Numbered from the stretch's first letter, positions 28,356-37,131 are shown. The stretch: 64,000 nucleotides of DNA from Pseudoxanthomonas winnipegensis (GCF_004283755.1 NZ_SHMH01000002.1:1-64000), one strand, 5' to 3'. A program made the numbers and translations. The notes: generated by a model from the sequence alone, not told the origin.

Positions 28356-29522
28356 TCATGGCGCACCCGCCGCGCTGAGCGGACCGGCCGGATCGGTCGG
28401 CAGGCGCACCAGCAGGTACGGCGGCTGACGCAGGTCCTTGCCGCCGTTGAAGCTGGGCAGGCGGTCCCACTGGCCCAGGGTCACATACACGTAGCGATCG
28501 GTGGCCGCGATGCCGTCGGGCCAGACGATGCGCGGATCGCGGCCGACCACGTCGAAGTGCCCGTCCGGCCAGCGCCGCACGATCGCGTCGTGCTCGCTGT
28601 CGGTGATGTACAGCCGGCCCTGCGCATCGCTGTCCATGCCATCGGCGAAGCCCTTCTCGCCCAGGTCGCGCACCGCGGCGGCGAGCGTGGCCTCGTCGTT
28701 GTCGAAGTTGGCCAGCACGTCGGTGGAGATGCTGTAGAGGCGCCGGCTGCTCAGCGGCGCGAAGTAGAGCGTGCCGTTGTCGGGGCTCAGCGCGACGGCA
28801 TCCACGCCGCCCACCGGGAAGGTCGGTGACCTGGCGCTGTAGCGCATGGGCTTGCCGTCGAGGGTGGCGACGAAGCCCGGGTCGGGCTGCGTGGAGGGGT
28901 GATGGGCCAGCACGCGGCGCTGGCGCCCGCTGGCCAGGTCCACCACCACCAGTGCCGGCGAGGTGCCGAAGGAGGAATCGCTGATATAGGCCGTGCCCTT
29001 GGCACCGTGGCTGAGGTCCACCCGCAGGTCGTTCATGTGGCTGTCCTGCAGCAGCGTCGGCGCCTTGAGCACCACCGAGGCGAGCACCCGCCCGCTGGCC
29101 GGGTCGAACCCCACCACCTTGGCCGCGCCGTCCGGGATGCCCGGCACGCCGGCGCGCTTGCCGTCGTCGATCACCCACAGATTGCCCTTGGCATCGGTGG
29201 TCATGCCGTGCACCGAGACCAGCCGCTGCGCGTCCGGCACCTGCGAGGGCAGGCTCATGGCCGCATTGGGAAACGGCACCAGCCGCCCCTGCACCAGCTC
29301 GCCCAGCGTCATGCCGGCGTGGTTCTCGGCGTGGCGCGGGAAGCCGACGAACACCCGTCCTGAGGGCGTCACCGCGATGCCCGAGGGGCCGGGCCCATCG
29401 AAGCGGGCCACCACCTCCAGCTGGCCGACCGGCAGGGCGGCCGGGTCGTGCGCCTCGCCGGCCCGGGCCAGCAGCGGGGACAGCAGGCAGGCCAGCGCAA
29501 GCGCGGCGCGCAAGGGGGTCAT
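28356..29522 (-). CDS. Secreted yellow/major royal jelly-family beta-propeller protein
   Basis: 388 aa. A signal peptide (MTPLRAALALACLLSPLLARA) precedes a six-bladed propeller resembling the major royal jelly/yellow family and SMP-30-like lactonases (PSGIAVTPSGRVFVGFPRH, NDLRVDLSHG, YITDSEHDAIVRR). Bacterial members may bind or hydrolyse lactones; this is not established. In this operon a periplasmic lactonase acting on the aldonolactone made by the dehydrogenase would make sense. It starts within the LacI stop codon (4 bp overlap). Confidence 0.78.
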   Translation of the reverse strand: MTPLRAALALACLLSPLLARAGEAHDPAALPVGQLEVVARFDGPGPSGIAVTPSGRVFVGFPRHAENHAGMTLGELVQGRLVPFPNAAMSLPSQVPDAQRLVSVHGMTTDAKGNLWVIDDGKRAGVPGIPDGAAKVVGFDPASGRVLASVVLKAPTLLQDSHMNDLRVDLSHGAKGTAYISDSSFGTSPALVVVDLASGRQRRVLAHHPSTQPDPGFVATLDGKPMRYSARSPTFPVGGVDAVALSPDNGTLYFAPLSSRRLYSISTDVLANFDNDEATLAAAVRDLGEKGFADGMDSDAQGRLYITDSEHDAIVRRWPDGHFDVVGRDPRIVWPDGIAATDRYVYVTLGQWDRLPSFNGGKDLRQPPYLLVRLPTDPAGPLSAAGAP

Positions 29523-30577
29523 GTCAGGTCTCCGGTCGGGCGCGGCGGCGCGTCGGTGCTGGCGCGCGCGACGATGGAAAAGCCGGTGTCGATCACGCGC
29601 GCCTGCGGCGTGGCGCCGGCCAGGCGCTCGAGCAGCAGCGTGGCCACGGTGTGGCCCATGCCGCGCCGGTCCACGGCCACCGAGGACAGCGCAGGCACCA
29701 CGGCCGCGGCGATCGGCGCATCGTTGAAGCCCATCAGCGCCAGGTCCTGCGGCACGCGCAGGCCCCGGCGCTGGGCCTCGAACAGGGCGCCGGCGGCCAG
29801 GTCGTCGTTGGCCAGGAACACCGCCTGGACCTGCGGATGGCGCCGCAGCAGCTCGGCCAGCAGCCGGCCGCCGCCGGCGATGGACGAGGGGCCCTGGCCA
29901 TCGAGGATGTAGTCGTCGCGCAGCCCGCGCGCCGCCAGCGCCTCGGCGAAGGCCTGCGCGCGGCGCGCGGCGCGCAGGTCGTGCTCGGCGCCGGTGCTGA
30001 CGATGGCGATGTGGCGGAAGCCGCGGTCGGCGAACCAGTCGGCCACCGCCCGGCCCACCGCCCGATGCGAGAAGCCCACCATCAGGTCGATCGGCTCGCC
30101 GTCCAGGTCCATGAATTCCACCAGCGGCCGGGTACGCGCCAGCGCCTGCAGCCGCGCGCGCAGGACCGGCGTGTGGTCGACGCCGGCCAGCAGCAGCCCG
30201 GCCGGCGCCCAGCCCAGCAGGCCCTCGACCAGGCGCGCCTCGCGGTCCTGACGGTACTCGGTGGTGCCCAGCAGGACCTGGTAGCCCTGCTCGTCCAGGA
30301 CGGCGTTGACCCCGTCCAGGAACGGCACGTACACCGGATGGGCCAGTGTGGGCACCACCACCGGCACGATCCGGCTGTGGCCGGCGGCCATGCTGCTGGC
30401 GGCGTGGTTGGCGACGTAGCCCAGTTCGGCCACGGCCTGTTTGATGCGGGCGCGCAGGGCGGCAGAAACCGCGGCCGGCTCGCGCAGCGCGCGCGAGACC
30501 GTGATCGCCCCCACGCCGGCCCGCGCGGCGACGTCCTTGAGCGTGACCGGCCGCTTGCCGACGCGTCCGCCGCTCAC
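29519..30577 (-). CDS. LacI-family transcriptional repressor
   Basis: 352 aa. The helix-turn-helix and hinge are canonical (VTLKDVAARAGVGAITVSRALREPAAVSA), followed by a periplasmic-binding-protein-like sensor domain. It falls in the GntR-type branch that often senses gluconate. GTG at 30577 is chosen because a G-rich Shine-Dalgarno lies just before it; a TTG at 30679 overlaps the operator. It is the first gene of the dehydrogenase operon (4-bp overlap with the next gene), so it probably represses itself and the pathway. Confidence 0.9.
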   Translation of the reverse strand: MSGGRVGKRPVTLKDVAARAGVGAITVSRALREPAAVSAALRARIKQAVAELGYVANHAASSMAAGHSRIVPVVVPTLAHPVYVPFLDGVNAVLDEQGYQVLLGTTEYRQDREARLVEGLLGWAPAGLLLAGVDHTPVLRARLQALARTRPLVEFMDLDGEPIDLMVGFSHRAVGRAVADWFADRGFRHIAIVSTGAEHDLRAARRAQAFAEALAARGLRDDYILDGQGPSSIAGGGRLLAELLRRHPQVQAVFLANDDLAAGALFEAQRRGLRVPQDLALMGFNDAPIAAAVVPALSSVAVDRRGMGHTVATLLLERLAGATPQARVIDTGFSIVARASTDAPPRPTGDLT

Positions 30578-30667
30578 GCGGCCCCCCGCGAAGCGAGCGC
30601 GCAGCGCGGGCCGAAGCCGGGACAGCCTGGGGTAAACCGGGGGGCGGACATGACGATCAAAGCGCGG

Positions 30668-30683
30668 ATGGTTGCGCAACCAT
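30668..30683. promoter_or_regulatory. LacI-type operator, perfect 16-bp palindrome
   Basis: ATGGTTGCGCAACCAT is a perfect palindrome with the central CG typical of LacI/GntR operators. It lies 85 bp upstream of the LacI start and 135 bp before the divergent dehydrogenase at 30819. One site could therefore control both directions. Confidence 0.8.
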
Positions 30684-30818
30684 ACCAGCCCGGGACGCGA
30701 TCACCGCATGAAAACGCGCACAAGCCCGACAGGCGGTGCCGCACCCGGGCGCGCTTCGCGCCTCCCATACCCGCGTGGGCCGACACTGGTCCCCCATTCC
30801 CCCGAAGCGACCTTCACG

Positions 30819-31691
30819 ATGGACATCGGATTCCTAGGCCTGGGCACGATGGGCGCGCCGATGGCGCGCAATCTGCTCAAGGCCGGCCACAGCCTGCGCG
30901 TCTGGAACCGCGGCGCGGCGCCGCGCGAGGCCCTGGCCCGCGAAGGCGCCCACGCCTGCGACACGCCGCGCCAGGCCGCCGCACCGGTGCTGATCTCGAT
31001 GCTGGCCCACGACCAGGCGGTGCGCGAGAGCGTGCTGGACAGCGGCCTGCTCGACGCCCTGCCCGAGGGCGCGATCCACGTGAACATGGCCACCGTCTCG
31101 GTCGCCTTCGCACGCGAACTGGCCGATGCGCACGCCGCGCGCGGAGTGGCCTACGTGGCCGCGCCGGTGCTGGGCCGCGTGGACGTGGCACAGGCCGGCA
31201 AGCTCAACATCCTGGCCGGCGGCGAGCCCGCGGACATCGCCCGGGTGCAGCCGCTGCTGGACGTGCTAGGCGCGAAGACCTGGCACTTCGGCGCCCGGCC
31301 CGAGCAGGCCAATGCGGTCAAGCTGGCGGCCAACTTCTGCCTGGCCAGCGCCATCGGCACCATGGCCGAGGCCGGCGCGCTGGTGCGCGGGCACGACGTG
31401 GCGCCGGCCGATTTCCTGACCATGCTCACCTCCACGGTGTTCGCCGCGCCCGCCTACCAGGGCTATGGCGGGCTGATCGCCCGCGAGGAGTACTCGCCGG
31501 CCGGCTTCAAGATGACCCTGGGCCTGAAGGACGTGCGCCTGGCCCTGGCCGCCGGCGAGGCGAAGCATGTGCCCATGCCCATCGCCAGCACCCTGCGCGA
31601 CGGCCTGCTCGAAGGCATCGCCCAGGGCGACGGCGAATTGGACTGGTCGGCGCTGGCCAAGGTCTCGGCTCGCCGTGCCGGGCAGGCCTAG
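30819..31691 (+). CDS. NAD(P)-dependent beta-hydroxyacid dehydrogenase (3-hydroxyisobutyrate dehydrogenase family)
   Basis: 290 aa. The N-terminal Rossmann motif is IGFLGLGTMGAPMARNLL. The C-terminal helical domain carries the catalytic Lys in NAVKLAANF. The family oxidises beta-hydroxyacids or reduces semialdehydes (3-hydroxyisobutyrate, tartronate semialdehyde, glyoxylate). ATG at 30819 matches family N-termini. It is divergent from the LacI-led dehydrogenase operon and shares the intergenic operator, so a role in the same sugar-acid pathway is plausible. Confidence 0.87.
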   Translation: MDIGFLGLGTMGAPMARNLLKAGHSLRVWNRGAAPREALAREGAHACDTPRQAAAPVLISMLAHDQAVRESVLDSGLLDALPEGAIHVNMATVSVAFARELADAHAARGVAYVAAPVLGRVDVAQAGKLNILAGGEPADIARVQPLLDVLGAKTWHFGARPEQANAVKLAANFCLASAIGTMAEAGALVRGHDVAPADFLTMLTSTVFAAPAYQGYGGLIAREEYSPAGFKMTLGLKDVRLALAAGEAKHVPMPIASTLRDGLLEGIAQGDGELDWSALAKVSARRAGQA

Positions 31692-31805
31692 GCGCGAGCG
31701 GCGGACCTGCGTCGCGGATCGCCGCGGCGCGGCTTGAGCCGCGCGGCGCGCTGCGACTAAGGTGCGCAGGCGCTCGGCACGACGGCGCGTTCAACGGAAG
31801 GACAC

Positions 31806-31856
31806 ATGCACGCATCCAGGGACATCCACCACCGGCACGGCCCATGGCCGCGATGA
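31806..31856 (+). CDS. 17-codon upstream ORF coupled to the XVIPCD gene
   Basis: A short frame begins MHASRDIHHRHGPWPR and ends in TGA, which overlaps an in-frame ATG (31853) of the XVIPCD gene as ATGA. It has a clear GGAAGGA Shine-Dalgarno, better than that of the downstream gene. It may be a coupling leader, or the true N-terminus separated by a frameshift. Confidence 0.35.
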   Translation: MHASRDIHHRHGPWPR

Positions 31857-32278
31857 GGGCCTCGGCACCGGAGCAGGCGCAGTCCTCCGAGGTGATCGGC
31901 CCGGAGCATCCCGAGCACCCCGAACACCGCCTCTACACCCAGATCGCGCGCGGTGTGCACCGGCTCGATGCCGAGGCCGGGCGCACGCCGGACGCGGCCA
32001 GCGCGCGCATGATCGCCCGGCTGATGCCGCTGGCGCGCGAGCAGGGCTTCAGGCGCGTGGACCACGTGGTGCTGAGCCGCCACATCGGCCTGGTCGAACA
32101 GGGCGAGCACGTGTTCCTGGTGCAGGGCCGGCTGGACGATCCCAGCCACAAGCGCGCCTTCATCACCACCGACGAGGCCACCGCCACGCCCGTGGCCGAT
32201 TCGCTGCGCCGGCTGGACGAGGCCAACGCGCGCCGGCGGCGCCAGCGCCGCGGCCGCGGCGAAGACGGCACCGACTGA
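31844..32278 (+). CDS. Stand-alone XVIPCD-type protein (type IV secretion effector signal domain)
   Basis: 144 aa. From residue 20 on it matches the XVIPCD consensus: HPEHRLYTQIARGVHRLD, GFRRVDHVVLSRH, VFLVQGRLDDPSHKRAF and TPVADSLRRLD. In Xanthomonadales this domain is the C-terminal tag that docks antibacterial toxins to the VirD4 coupling protein of a killer T4SS. Here no toxin domain precedes it; upstream DNA has only a 17-codon frame. The C-terminus is a basic Arg-rich tail. No immunity lipoprotein gene is adjacent. Start 31844 or 31853 are both possible. Confidence 0.8.
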   Translation: MAAMRASAPEQAQSSEVIGPEHPEHPEHRLYTQIARGVHRLDAEAGRTPDAASARMIARLMPLAREQGFRRVDHVVLSRHIGLVEQGEHVFLVQGRLDDPSHKRAFITTDEATATPVADSLRRLDEANARRRRQRRGRGEDGTD

Positions 32279-32322
32279 AACCGTCGCCGCCGCGGTGGGC
32301 CTGTGCGTAAGATGCGCGCCCT

Positions 32323-33174
32323 ATGCCCCGCGACCACATCCTCACCCTCTCCTGCCCGGACCGCACCGGCATCGTCTACCGCGTGAGCGGCCTGCTGTTC
32401 GACGCCGGCTGCAACATCCTCGATGCGCAGCAGTTCGGCGATGCCGACAGCGGACGCTTCTTCCTGCGCGTGCACTTCGACCGGCCCGAGGCGCTGGAGC
32501 CAGAGGCGCTGCGCGGGCGGCTGGCCGAACTGGGCGCGGCCTTCGACATGGACTGGCAACTGCACGACGCGCAGGCCCGCGCGCGCTTGCTGGTGCTGGT
32601 GAGCAAGCACGGCCACTGCCTCAACGACCTGCTGTTCCGCGCGCACAGCCGCCAGCTGAAGGTGGACATCGCCGCGGTGGCCTCCAACCACGAGGACTTC
32701 GCCCCGCTGGCGGCGTCCTATGACGTGCCGTTCCACTACCTGCCGGTCGATGCGGCCACGCGCGCGACACAGGAGCGCGCGATCCTGGACCTGGTCGAAC
32801 GCGAGCGCATCGACCTGGTGGTGCTGGCGCGCTACATGCAGATCCTCTCGCCGGCGCTGTGCGCGGCGCTGGCCGGACGCGCGATCAACATCCACCACAG
32901 CTTCCTGCCCAGCTTCAAGGGCGCCCAGCCGTATCACCAGGCGCACGCGCGCGGGGTCAAGATCATCGGCGCCACCGCGCACTACGTCACCCCGGACCTG
33001 GACGAGGGCCCGATCATCGAGCAGGACGTGGCACGCGTGGACCATGCCATGACGCCGCGCGAGCTGGTGCGCCTGGGCAGCGATACCGAATCGCTGGTGC
33101 TGGCGCGCGCGGTGCGCCGCCATGTCGAGCACCGCATCCTGCTCAACGGCCACCGCACCGTGGTGTTCCGCTGA
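32323..33174 (+). CDS. purU: Formyltetrahydrofolate deformylase
   Basis: 283 aa, the usual length. An N-terminal ACT domain (ILTLSCPDRTGIVYRVSGLL) is followed by the formyltransferase fold with its signature INIHHSFLPSFKGAQPYHQA (N189, H191) and HYVTPDLDEGPII (D227). The enzyme hydrolyses 10-formyl-THF to formate and THF, balancing one-carbon pools in the cytoplasm. Its stop overlaps the ATG of a 34-aa membrane protein. Confidence 0.93.
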   Translation: MPRDHILTLSCPDRTGIVYRVSGLLFDAGCNILDAQQFGDADSGRFFLRVHFDRPEALEPEALRGRLAELGAAFDMDWQLHDAQARARLLVLVSKHGHCLNDLLFRAHSRQLKVDIAAVASNHEDFAPLAASYDVPFHYLPVDAATRATQERAILDLVERERIDLVVLARYMQILSPALCAALAGRAINIHHSFLPSFKGAQPYHQAHARGVKIIGATAHYVTPDLDEGPIIEQDVARVDHAMTPRELVRLGSDTESLVLARAVRRHVEHRILLNGHRTVVFR

Positions 33175-33278
33175 TGGGCGCGTGGCTGCTGCTGATCCTG
33201 ATCGCGCTGGCGGCGGGCTTCGTGATCGCGCTGGTCGCGGTGGGCATCAAGCTGCTGCTGGAGAAGCGCAAGCGCTGA
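33174..33278 (+). CDS. 34-aa single-pass membrane protein coupled to purU
   Basis: A 34-residue frame starts in the purU stop codon (TGATG). It is almost entirely one hydrophobic helix (MGAWLLLILIALAAGFVIAL) followed by a basic tail ending LLLEKRKR, so an N-out/C-in orientation is expected. It is typical of small membrane proteins missed by gene callers. Function unknown. Confidence 0.6.
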   Translation: MGAWLLLILIALAAGFVIALVAVGIKLLLEKRKR

Positions 33279-33330
33279 GGCTTCCAGCTTTCTGGAACAA
33301 CCTTCTCTCCCGCTCACCTCGCGCCCTCCT

Positions 33331-33406
33331 TGTAGAGCGGAGCTTGCTCCGCTGCCCTTCGTTCGGTTCGTAGAGAAGGCCCCAGCGGAGCAAGCTCCGC
33401 TCTACA
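33331..33406. repeat. 76-bp intergenic inverted repeat, copy 1
   Basis: Two 23-bp arms at 33331-33353 and 33384-33406 are perfect inverted copies, and each arm itself contains the hairpin AGCGGAGC-TT-GCTCCGCT. The central 30 bases include TTCGTTCGGTTCGTAG. Three more copies occur at 48130, 57986 and 62279. The structure resembles paired REP elements (BIME) and could end transcription after the purU pair. Confidence 0.9.
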
Positions 33407-33470
33407 GGTGGCAACCACCACCACCACAAGCCGGTAGGCTTGCGCTTCTGCTTCGATCCGGGAGGGTGCG

Positions 33471-34226
33471 ATGAGCGATCCGATCTATCACGTGGTGGGC
33501 AGCTATGTGTCGCCCTACGTGCGCAAGGTGCTGGTGGTGATGGCGCTCAAGGGCCTGCGCTACACCATCGACCCGATCGCCCCGTTCGTCGGCGGCGACG
33601 CCTTCCAGCGCATCAGCCCGCTGCGCCGCATCCCGGTGCTGATCGACGGCGCGCGCGTGATCAACGACTCCAGCGTGATCTGCCAGTACCTGGAGGATCG
33701 CCACCCCAGCCCCTCGGTGTACCCGGCCGACATCGGCGAACGCGCGCAGGCGCGCTGGCTGGAGGAGTACGCCGACGCCCGCCTGGGCGAGGTGATCGTC
33801 GCCGACCTGTTCTATCAGCGCGGGCCCAAGCGCTTCCTGTTCAAGGAGCCGGTGGACGAGGCGCGCTTCAACCACGCCCGCGACGTGGCCCTGCCCGCCA
33901 GCCTGGACTGGCTGGAGGCGCAGATGCCGCAGGAGGGCTTCCTGCTCGGCGCGCTGTCGATCGCCGACATCGCCATCGCCGCGTTCTTCCGCAACGCGGC
34001 GATGGTGCGCGTGGAAGTGGATGCCGCGCGCTGGCCGCTCACCGCGGCCTGGCTGCGGCGCGTGCTGACGCTGCCGGAGTTCGCGCGTCTGGCCGGCATC
34101 GAGGACACCATCGCCCGCACGCCGTTGAGCGAACAGCGCGCGCTGCTGCGTTCGCTCGGCGAACCGCTCAGCGAGGCCACGCTGGGCACCGAGGTGGCGC
34201 GCAAGGGCGTGATGCGGCTGGACTAG
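33471..34226 (+). CDS. Glutathione S-transferase family protein
   Basis: 251 aa. A thioredoxin-fold domain opens with YHVVGSYVSPYVRKVLVVMA and has the cis-Pro turn in RRIPVLIDGARVINDSSVI, then an all-helical C-terminal domain (GFLLGALSIADIAIAAFF). Ser or Tyr near residue 8-11 could be the glutathione-activating residue. The family conjugates or reduces electrophiles. It stands alone after repeat copy 1, with GGGAGG before the ATG. Confidence 0.87.
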   Translation: MSDPIYHVVGSYVSPYVRKVLVVMALKGLRYTIDPIAPFVGGDAFQRISPLRRIPVLIDGARVINDSSVICQYLEDRHPSPSVYPADIGERAQARWLEEYADARLGEVIVADLFYQRGPKRFLFKEPVDEARFNHARDVALPASLDWLEAQMPQEGFLLGALSIADIAIAAFFRNAAMVRVEVDAARWPLTAAWLRRVLTLPEFARLAGIEDTIARTPLSEQRALLRSLGEPLSEATLGTEVARKGVMRLD

Positions 34227-34253
34227 CGCCGCGCTCGTGAATCACGCGCGATG

Positions 34254-35528
34254 TCAACTGTCCGCATTGCCCTCATGGCCACGCTGCGTTGCGAGCGCCT
34301 GCTGGAATGCCTGCACGGCGTTCTGCAGGCAAACGTCGACCGAACCTTGTCGAGGCGGGCAGGAAGGCCCGTCGTGCGAACCGGGTGTATCCACTTTTGC
34401 GTCCTTCCTCCGGGCCAGCCCTGGCCAAGGCGAAATCGTCTCCAGGCGACTTGTCTCGCTGGGCTTGGCCTCCACAGGACCGAGCCGGATGTCGGGCTCT
34501 ACACCAGCGCCATCGATGGGCATGCCATCGAGCCTAAATAATTCCGCGACGACGACCGTTACTTCCACCTGGTCATTTGCGGATTTTTCAGCCGGATCGC
34601 TCATCAGGATATTGCTTCTGATCCTCATGTCGCCTGCTGTGCGTCGACCGATGATCAGCGCACGACTTCTATCCTGCAGAACAGCCGCGAATGCCTCGGC
34701 GCCGCTCCCGGTATCTTGATCGACCAAAACCGCGACGGGTCGATGCCAGACCTGTTTTCCTGTTGAATTCACACGATCAACCGCGCCGTTCGCTGCTTTG
34801 ATCTGCATCGCGGGCCCTTCTCCAGCGAATAGTCCCACGAGCGCAAGCAGATCCTTCAGGCCGAATCCCGGATGCGACCGCAGATCGACGATCATGCCAT
34901 CGGCATCGTGCCGACCGAGTGCCTTGAGCTCGGCGCCCAAATCGGCAGTATTCGGCAAGAGGACGGCTGTCGTAATGCTTTTGTTTCCAGGCCGGACGAT
35001 GGCGATGTTCCCCATCATGCTGGAAGTCGTGGGTATCGTGTCATTTCGGGCGGCCTTATCGGATACCGAGTAAGTTTTTCCGCCGACCGAGAAAACATTA
35101 TTCCGGTACTGAAGCCCCGCGATCGCGGATATCAGGATGGAGATGGCCTCATCTTTATCCGCCTCACTGATGACGGCGCCACTCTGCTCTTGATCCGCAT
35201 AGAGCGTATAAACAGGACTTAGGTCGCTCCTCCACGCTCCACTGGAGAATTCGCCCCGGAATTTCTGTGTATCTCCGGCGATCGCCATCTTTATCTTGCC
35301 GCGCTTGGAGAGCTCCCGCAGGTAAATTTCGAAGAGCCGCTCCGAATCCAGGCTTTGCCAAGGATGTGCGCCGTAAACTTGAGGATGACTTACCAGTCCG
35401 ATCGCCAGATTGACCAGATGTAGTCTCTCCTTTTCGGTCCAACGCTGCGGTTCGACTGCGTTTGCGGCGGAGACATGAATGCATACCGCGCACAGGAGCC
35501 AGAGAGTAAGTCGCTTGATAGGCATCAT
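34254..35528 (-). CDS. Secreted S41-family (tail-specific) peptidase, lower-GC gene
   Basis: 424 aa. A signal peptide (LTLWLLCAVCIHVSAANA) precedes a peptidase S41 domain: MIVDLRSHPGFGLKDLLAL and VLVDQDTGSGAEAFAAVLQD with the presumed nucleophile Ser, then IIGRRTAGD. The usual catalytic Lys of the C-terminal processing type is not evident after the GRRTAG turn, so activity is uncertain. AAGGA lies 6 bases before ATG 35528, favouring it over ATG 35534. Base composition is visibly less GC-rich than on either side, suggesting acquisition by transfer. Confidence 0.78.
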   Translation of the reverse strand: MMPIKRLTLWLLCAVCIHVSAANAVEPQRWTEKERLHLVNLAIGLVSHPQVYGAHPWQSLDSERLFEIYLRELSKRGKIKMAIAGDTQKFRGEFSSGAWRSDLSPVYTLYADQEQSGAVISEADKDEAISILISAIAGLQYRNNVFSVGGKTYSVSDKAARNDTIPTTSSMMGNIAIVRPGNKSITTAVLLPNTADLGAELKALGRHDADGMIVDLRSHPGFGLKDLLALVGLFAGEGPAMQIKAANGAVDRVNSTGKQVWHRPVAVLVDQDTGSGAEAFAAVLQDRSRALIIGRRTAGDMRIRSNILMSDPAEKSANDQVEVTVVVAELFRLDGMPIDGAGVEPDIRLGPVEAKPSETSRLETISPWPGLARRKDAKVDTPGSHDGPSCPPRQGSVDVCLQNAVQAFQQALATQRGHEGNADS

Positions 35529-35632
35529 TTTCATTCCTTGGAAGAAAAGTTCATCTTCCAGGCCCCGCCGGAACGCACGAACCTTTTTTATCACCGCCCT
35601 ACCAGTGCTGGAGAATGCTTGCTTTTACGTGT

Positions 35633-36967
35633 TTACTCCGGCGCGCGCACCTTGCGCCCCATCGCGCGCAGCACGGCATAGATCAGCACCAGGATCATCA
35701 GCGCCACGCCGATGGCCTGCCATTCCTTGCGCGTCAGCGTGGTGACGATGGCCGCCATCGATCCGACCGCCAGCACCGGCACCAGCGGGCCGCCCCACAG
35801 CACGAAGGGTTCGCCGCGCTCGCGCAGGTCCAGGCGCTGGGCCTGCCAGGCGGCGATGGAGACCAGCAGGTAGACCAGGCAGTTGGCGCCGCCGGAGACC
35901 AGCACCAGCGCATCGAAGCTGCCGCCCAGGGCCAGCGCCAGCGCGATCGCCGCGTGCACCGCCAGCGCCAGCAGCGGCACGCGGTGGCGCGCGCTGACCC
36001 GGGCGAAGGCCGACGGCAGGAAGCCGTCGCGCCCCAGCGCGAACAGCGAGCGCGAGGACGCCAGCAGATTGCCCAGCACGAAGCCGGCCATCGACACGCA
36101 GGCGGTGATCAGCAGCAGCGCGCGCGCCGGCGCCCACAGCGCGGCTGCGGTGTCGGCCAGCGGCACGCCGCTGTGCGCCAGCGCGGGCCCGAGCAGGCCC
36201 TGGCTGACGATCTGCAGCCCCAGGTACAGCACGACCACCAGAAGAATGGCCGCCAGCGTGGCGCGCGGCACGTTGCGCGACGGGTCGCGCACCTCGCCCG
36301 AGGGGATCAGCGCGGTCTCCACGCCCGAGTAGGCGAAGATCACCAGCACCATCGACATGCCCAGCGCGCTCCACGACGGCACCTCGCCCGGCAGGAAGCT
36401 GACCTGGCTCCAGTCCACGAACCAGATCCCGCACGCCACCAGCGCGAACAAGGGCGTCAGCTTGACCGTGGCCAGCACCGCGATCGCGCGCGCGCCGAGC
36501 TTGACGCCGAAGGCGTTGAGCGCGAACAACACCGCATACAGCGCCGCGATCAGCCCCATGCGCGCGCCCGGGCCGGCGAGCGCCGGCACCATGTTGGCGA
36601 CCTGGGTGGCGAAGGCCGCGGCCACGCCCGCGCTGGAGGCCACGTTGCCGATCCACATCAGCGCGCCGGTGATGAAGCCGGCGAACGGGCCGAACGCAGT
36701 GCCCACATAGGTATACGGCCCACCGGTGGCGCTGGCGCGGCTGCCGATGGCGGCGAAGCACAGCGTCACCGGGATCACCGCCAGCGCGCCGACCAGCAGC
36801 GCCAGCGGCGCGGTCGGCCCCATCTGCAGCGACAGCGCGGCCGGCATGCGGAAGATGCCGCCGCCGACGATGATGTTGATCACCGCCGCGGTCAGGGCGA
36901 AGGCGCCCACGGCGCGGATCAGGGCGGCGTCGCCCTGCAGGGGTTTGGTCGGGGTGGGGGCGGACAT
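35633..36967 (-). CDS. APC-family amino acid permease
   Basis: 444 aa with about 12 hydrophobic segments. The first helix carries the substrate/Na-binding unwound motif NIIVGGGIFRMPAALS, and the sixth helix contains VIFAYSGVETALIPSGEVRDP. It belongs to the amino acid-polyamine-organocation superfamily and imports amino acids or amines across the inner membrane. Specificity is unclear. It is divergent from the serine hydrolase at 37132. Confidence 0.88.
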   Translation of the reverse strand: MSAPTPTKPLQGDAALIRAVGAFALTAAVINIIVGGGIFRMPAALSLQMGPTAPLALLVGALAVIPVTLCFAAIGSRASATGGPYTYVGTAFGPFAGFITGALMWIGNVASSAGVAAAFATQVANMVPALAGPGARMGLIAALYAVLFALNAFGVKLGARAIAVLATVKLTPLFALVACGIWFVDWSQVSFLPGEVPSWSALGMSMVLVIFAYSGVETALIPSGEVRDPSRNVPRATLAAILLVVVLYLGLQIVSQGLLGPALAHSGVPLADTAAALWAPARALLLITACVSMAGFVLGNLLASSRSLFALGRDGFLPSAFARVSARHRVPLLALAVHAAIALALALGGSFDALVLVSGGANCLVYLLVSIAAWQAQRLDLRERGEPFVLWGGPLVPVLAVGSMAAIVTTLTRKEWQAIGVALMILVLIYAVLRAMGRKVRAPE

Positions 36968-37131
36968 GGGCGCGGCGCTGGGAAGACGCGGCAGCGTCGC
37001 ATGCCCGCCCGTGCCGCGCCATGGTTGGCGTGCTTCGCATGGAATACCGCGTTGCCGCGGCGTCGTTGAGCGGGCCCGAATGCCGCGCGCATGATCGCCC
37101 CCGCTTCCGTTGCGAGTCGAGAGGTGCCCCG

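Noticed and set aside
33331-33406. A CRISPR or insertion-sequence end for the 76-bp repeats
   Set aside because: The copies are kilobases apart, singly placed between genes, with no spacers, transposase or target duplications visible.
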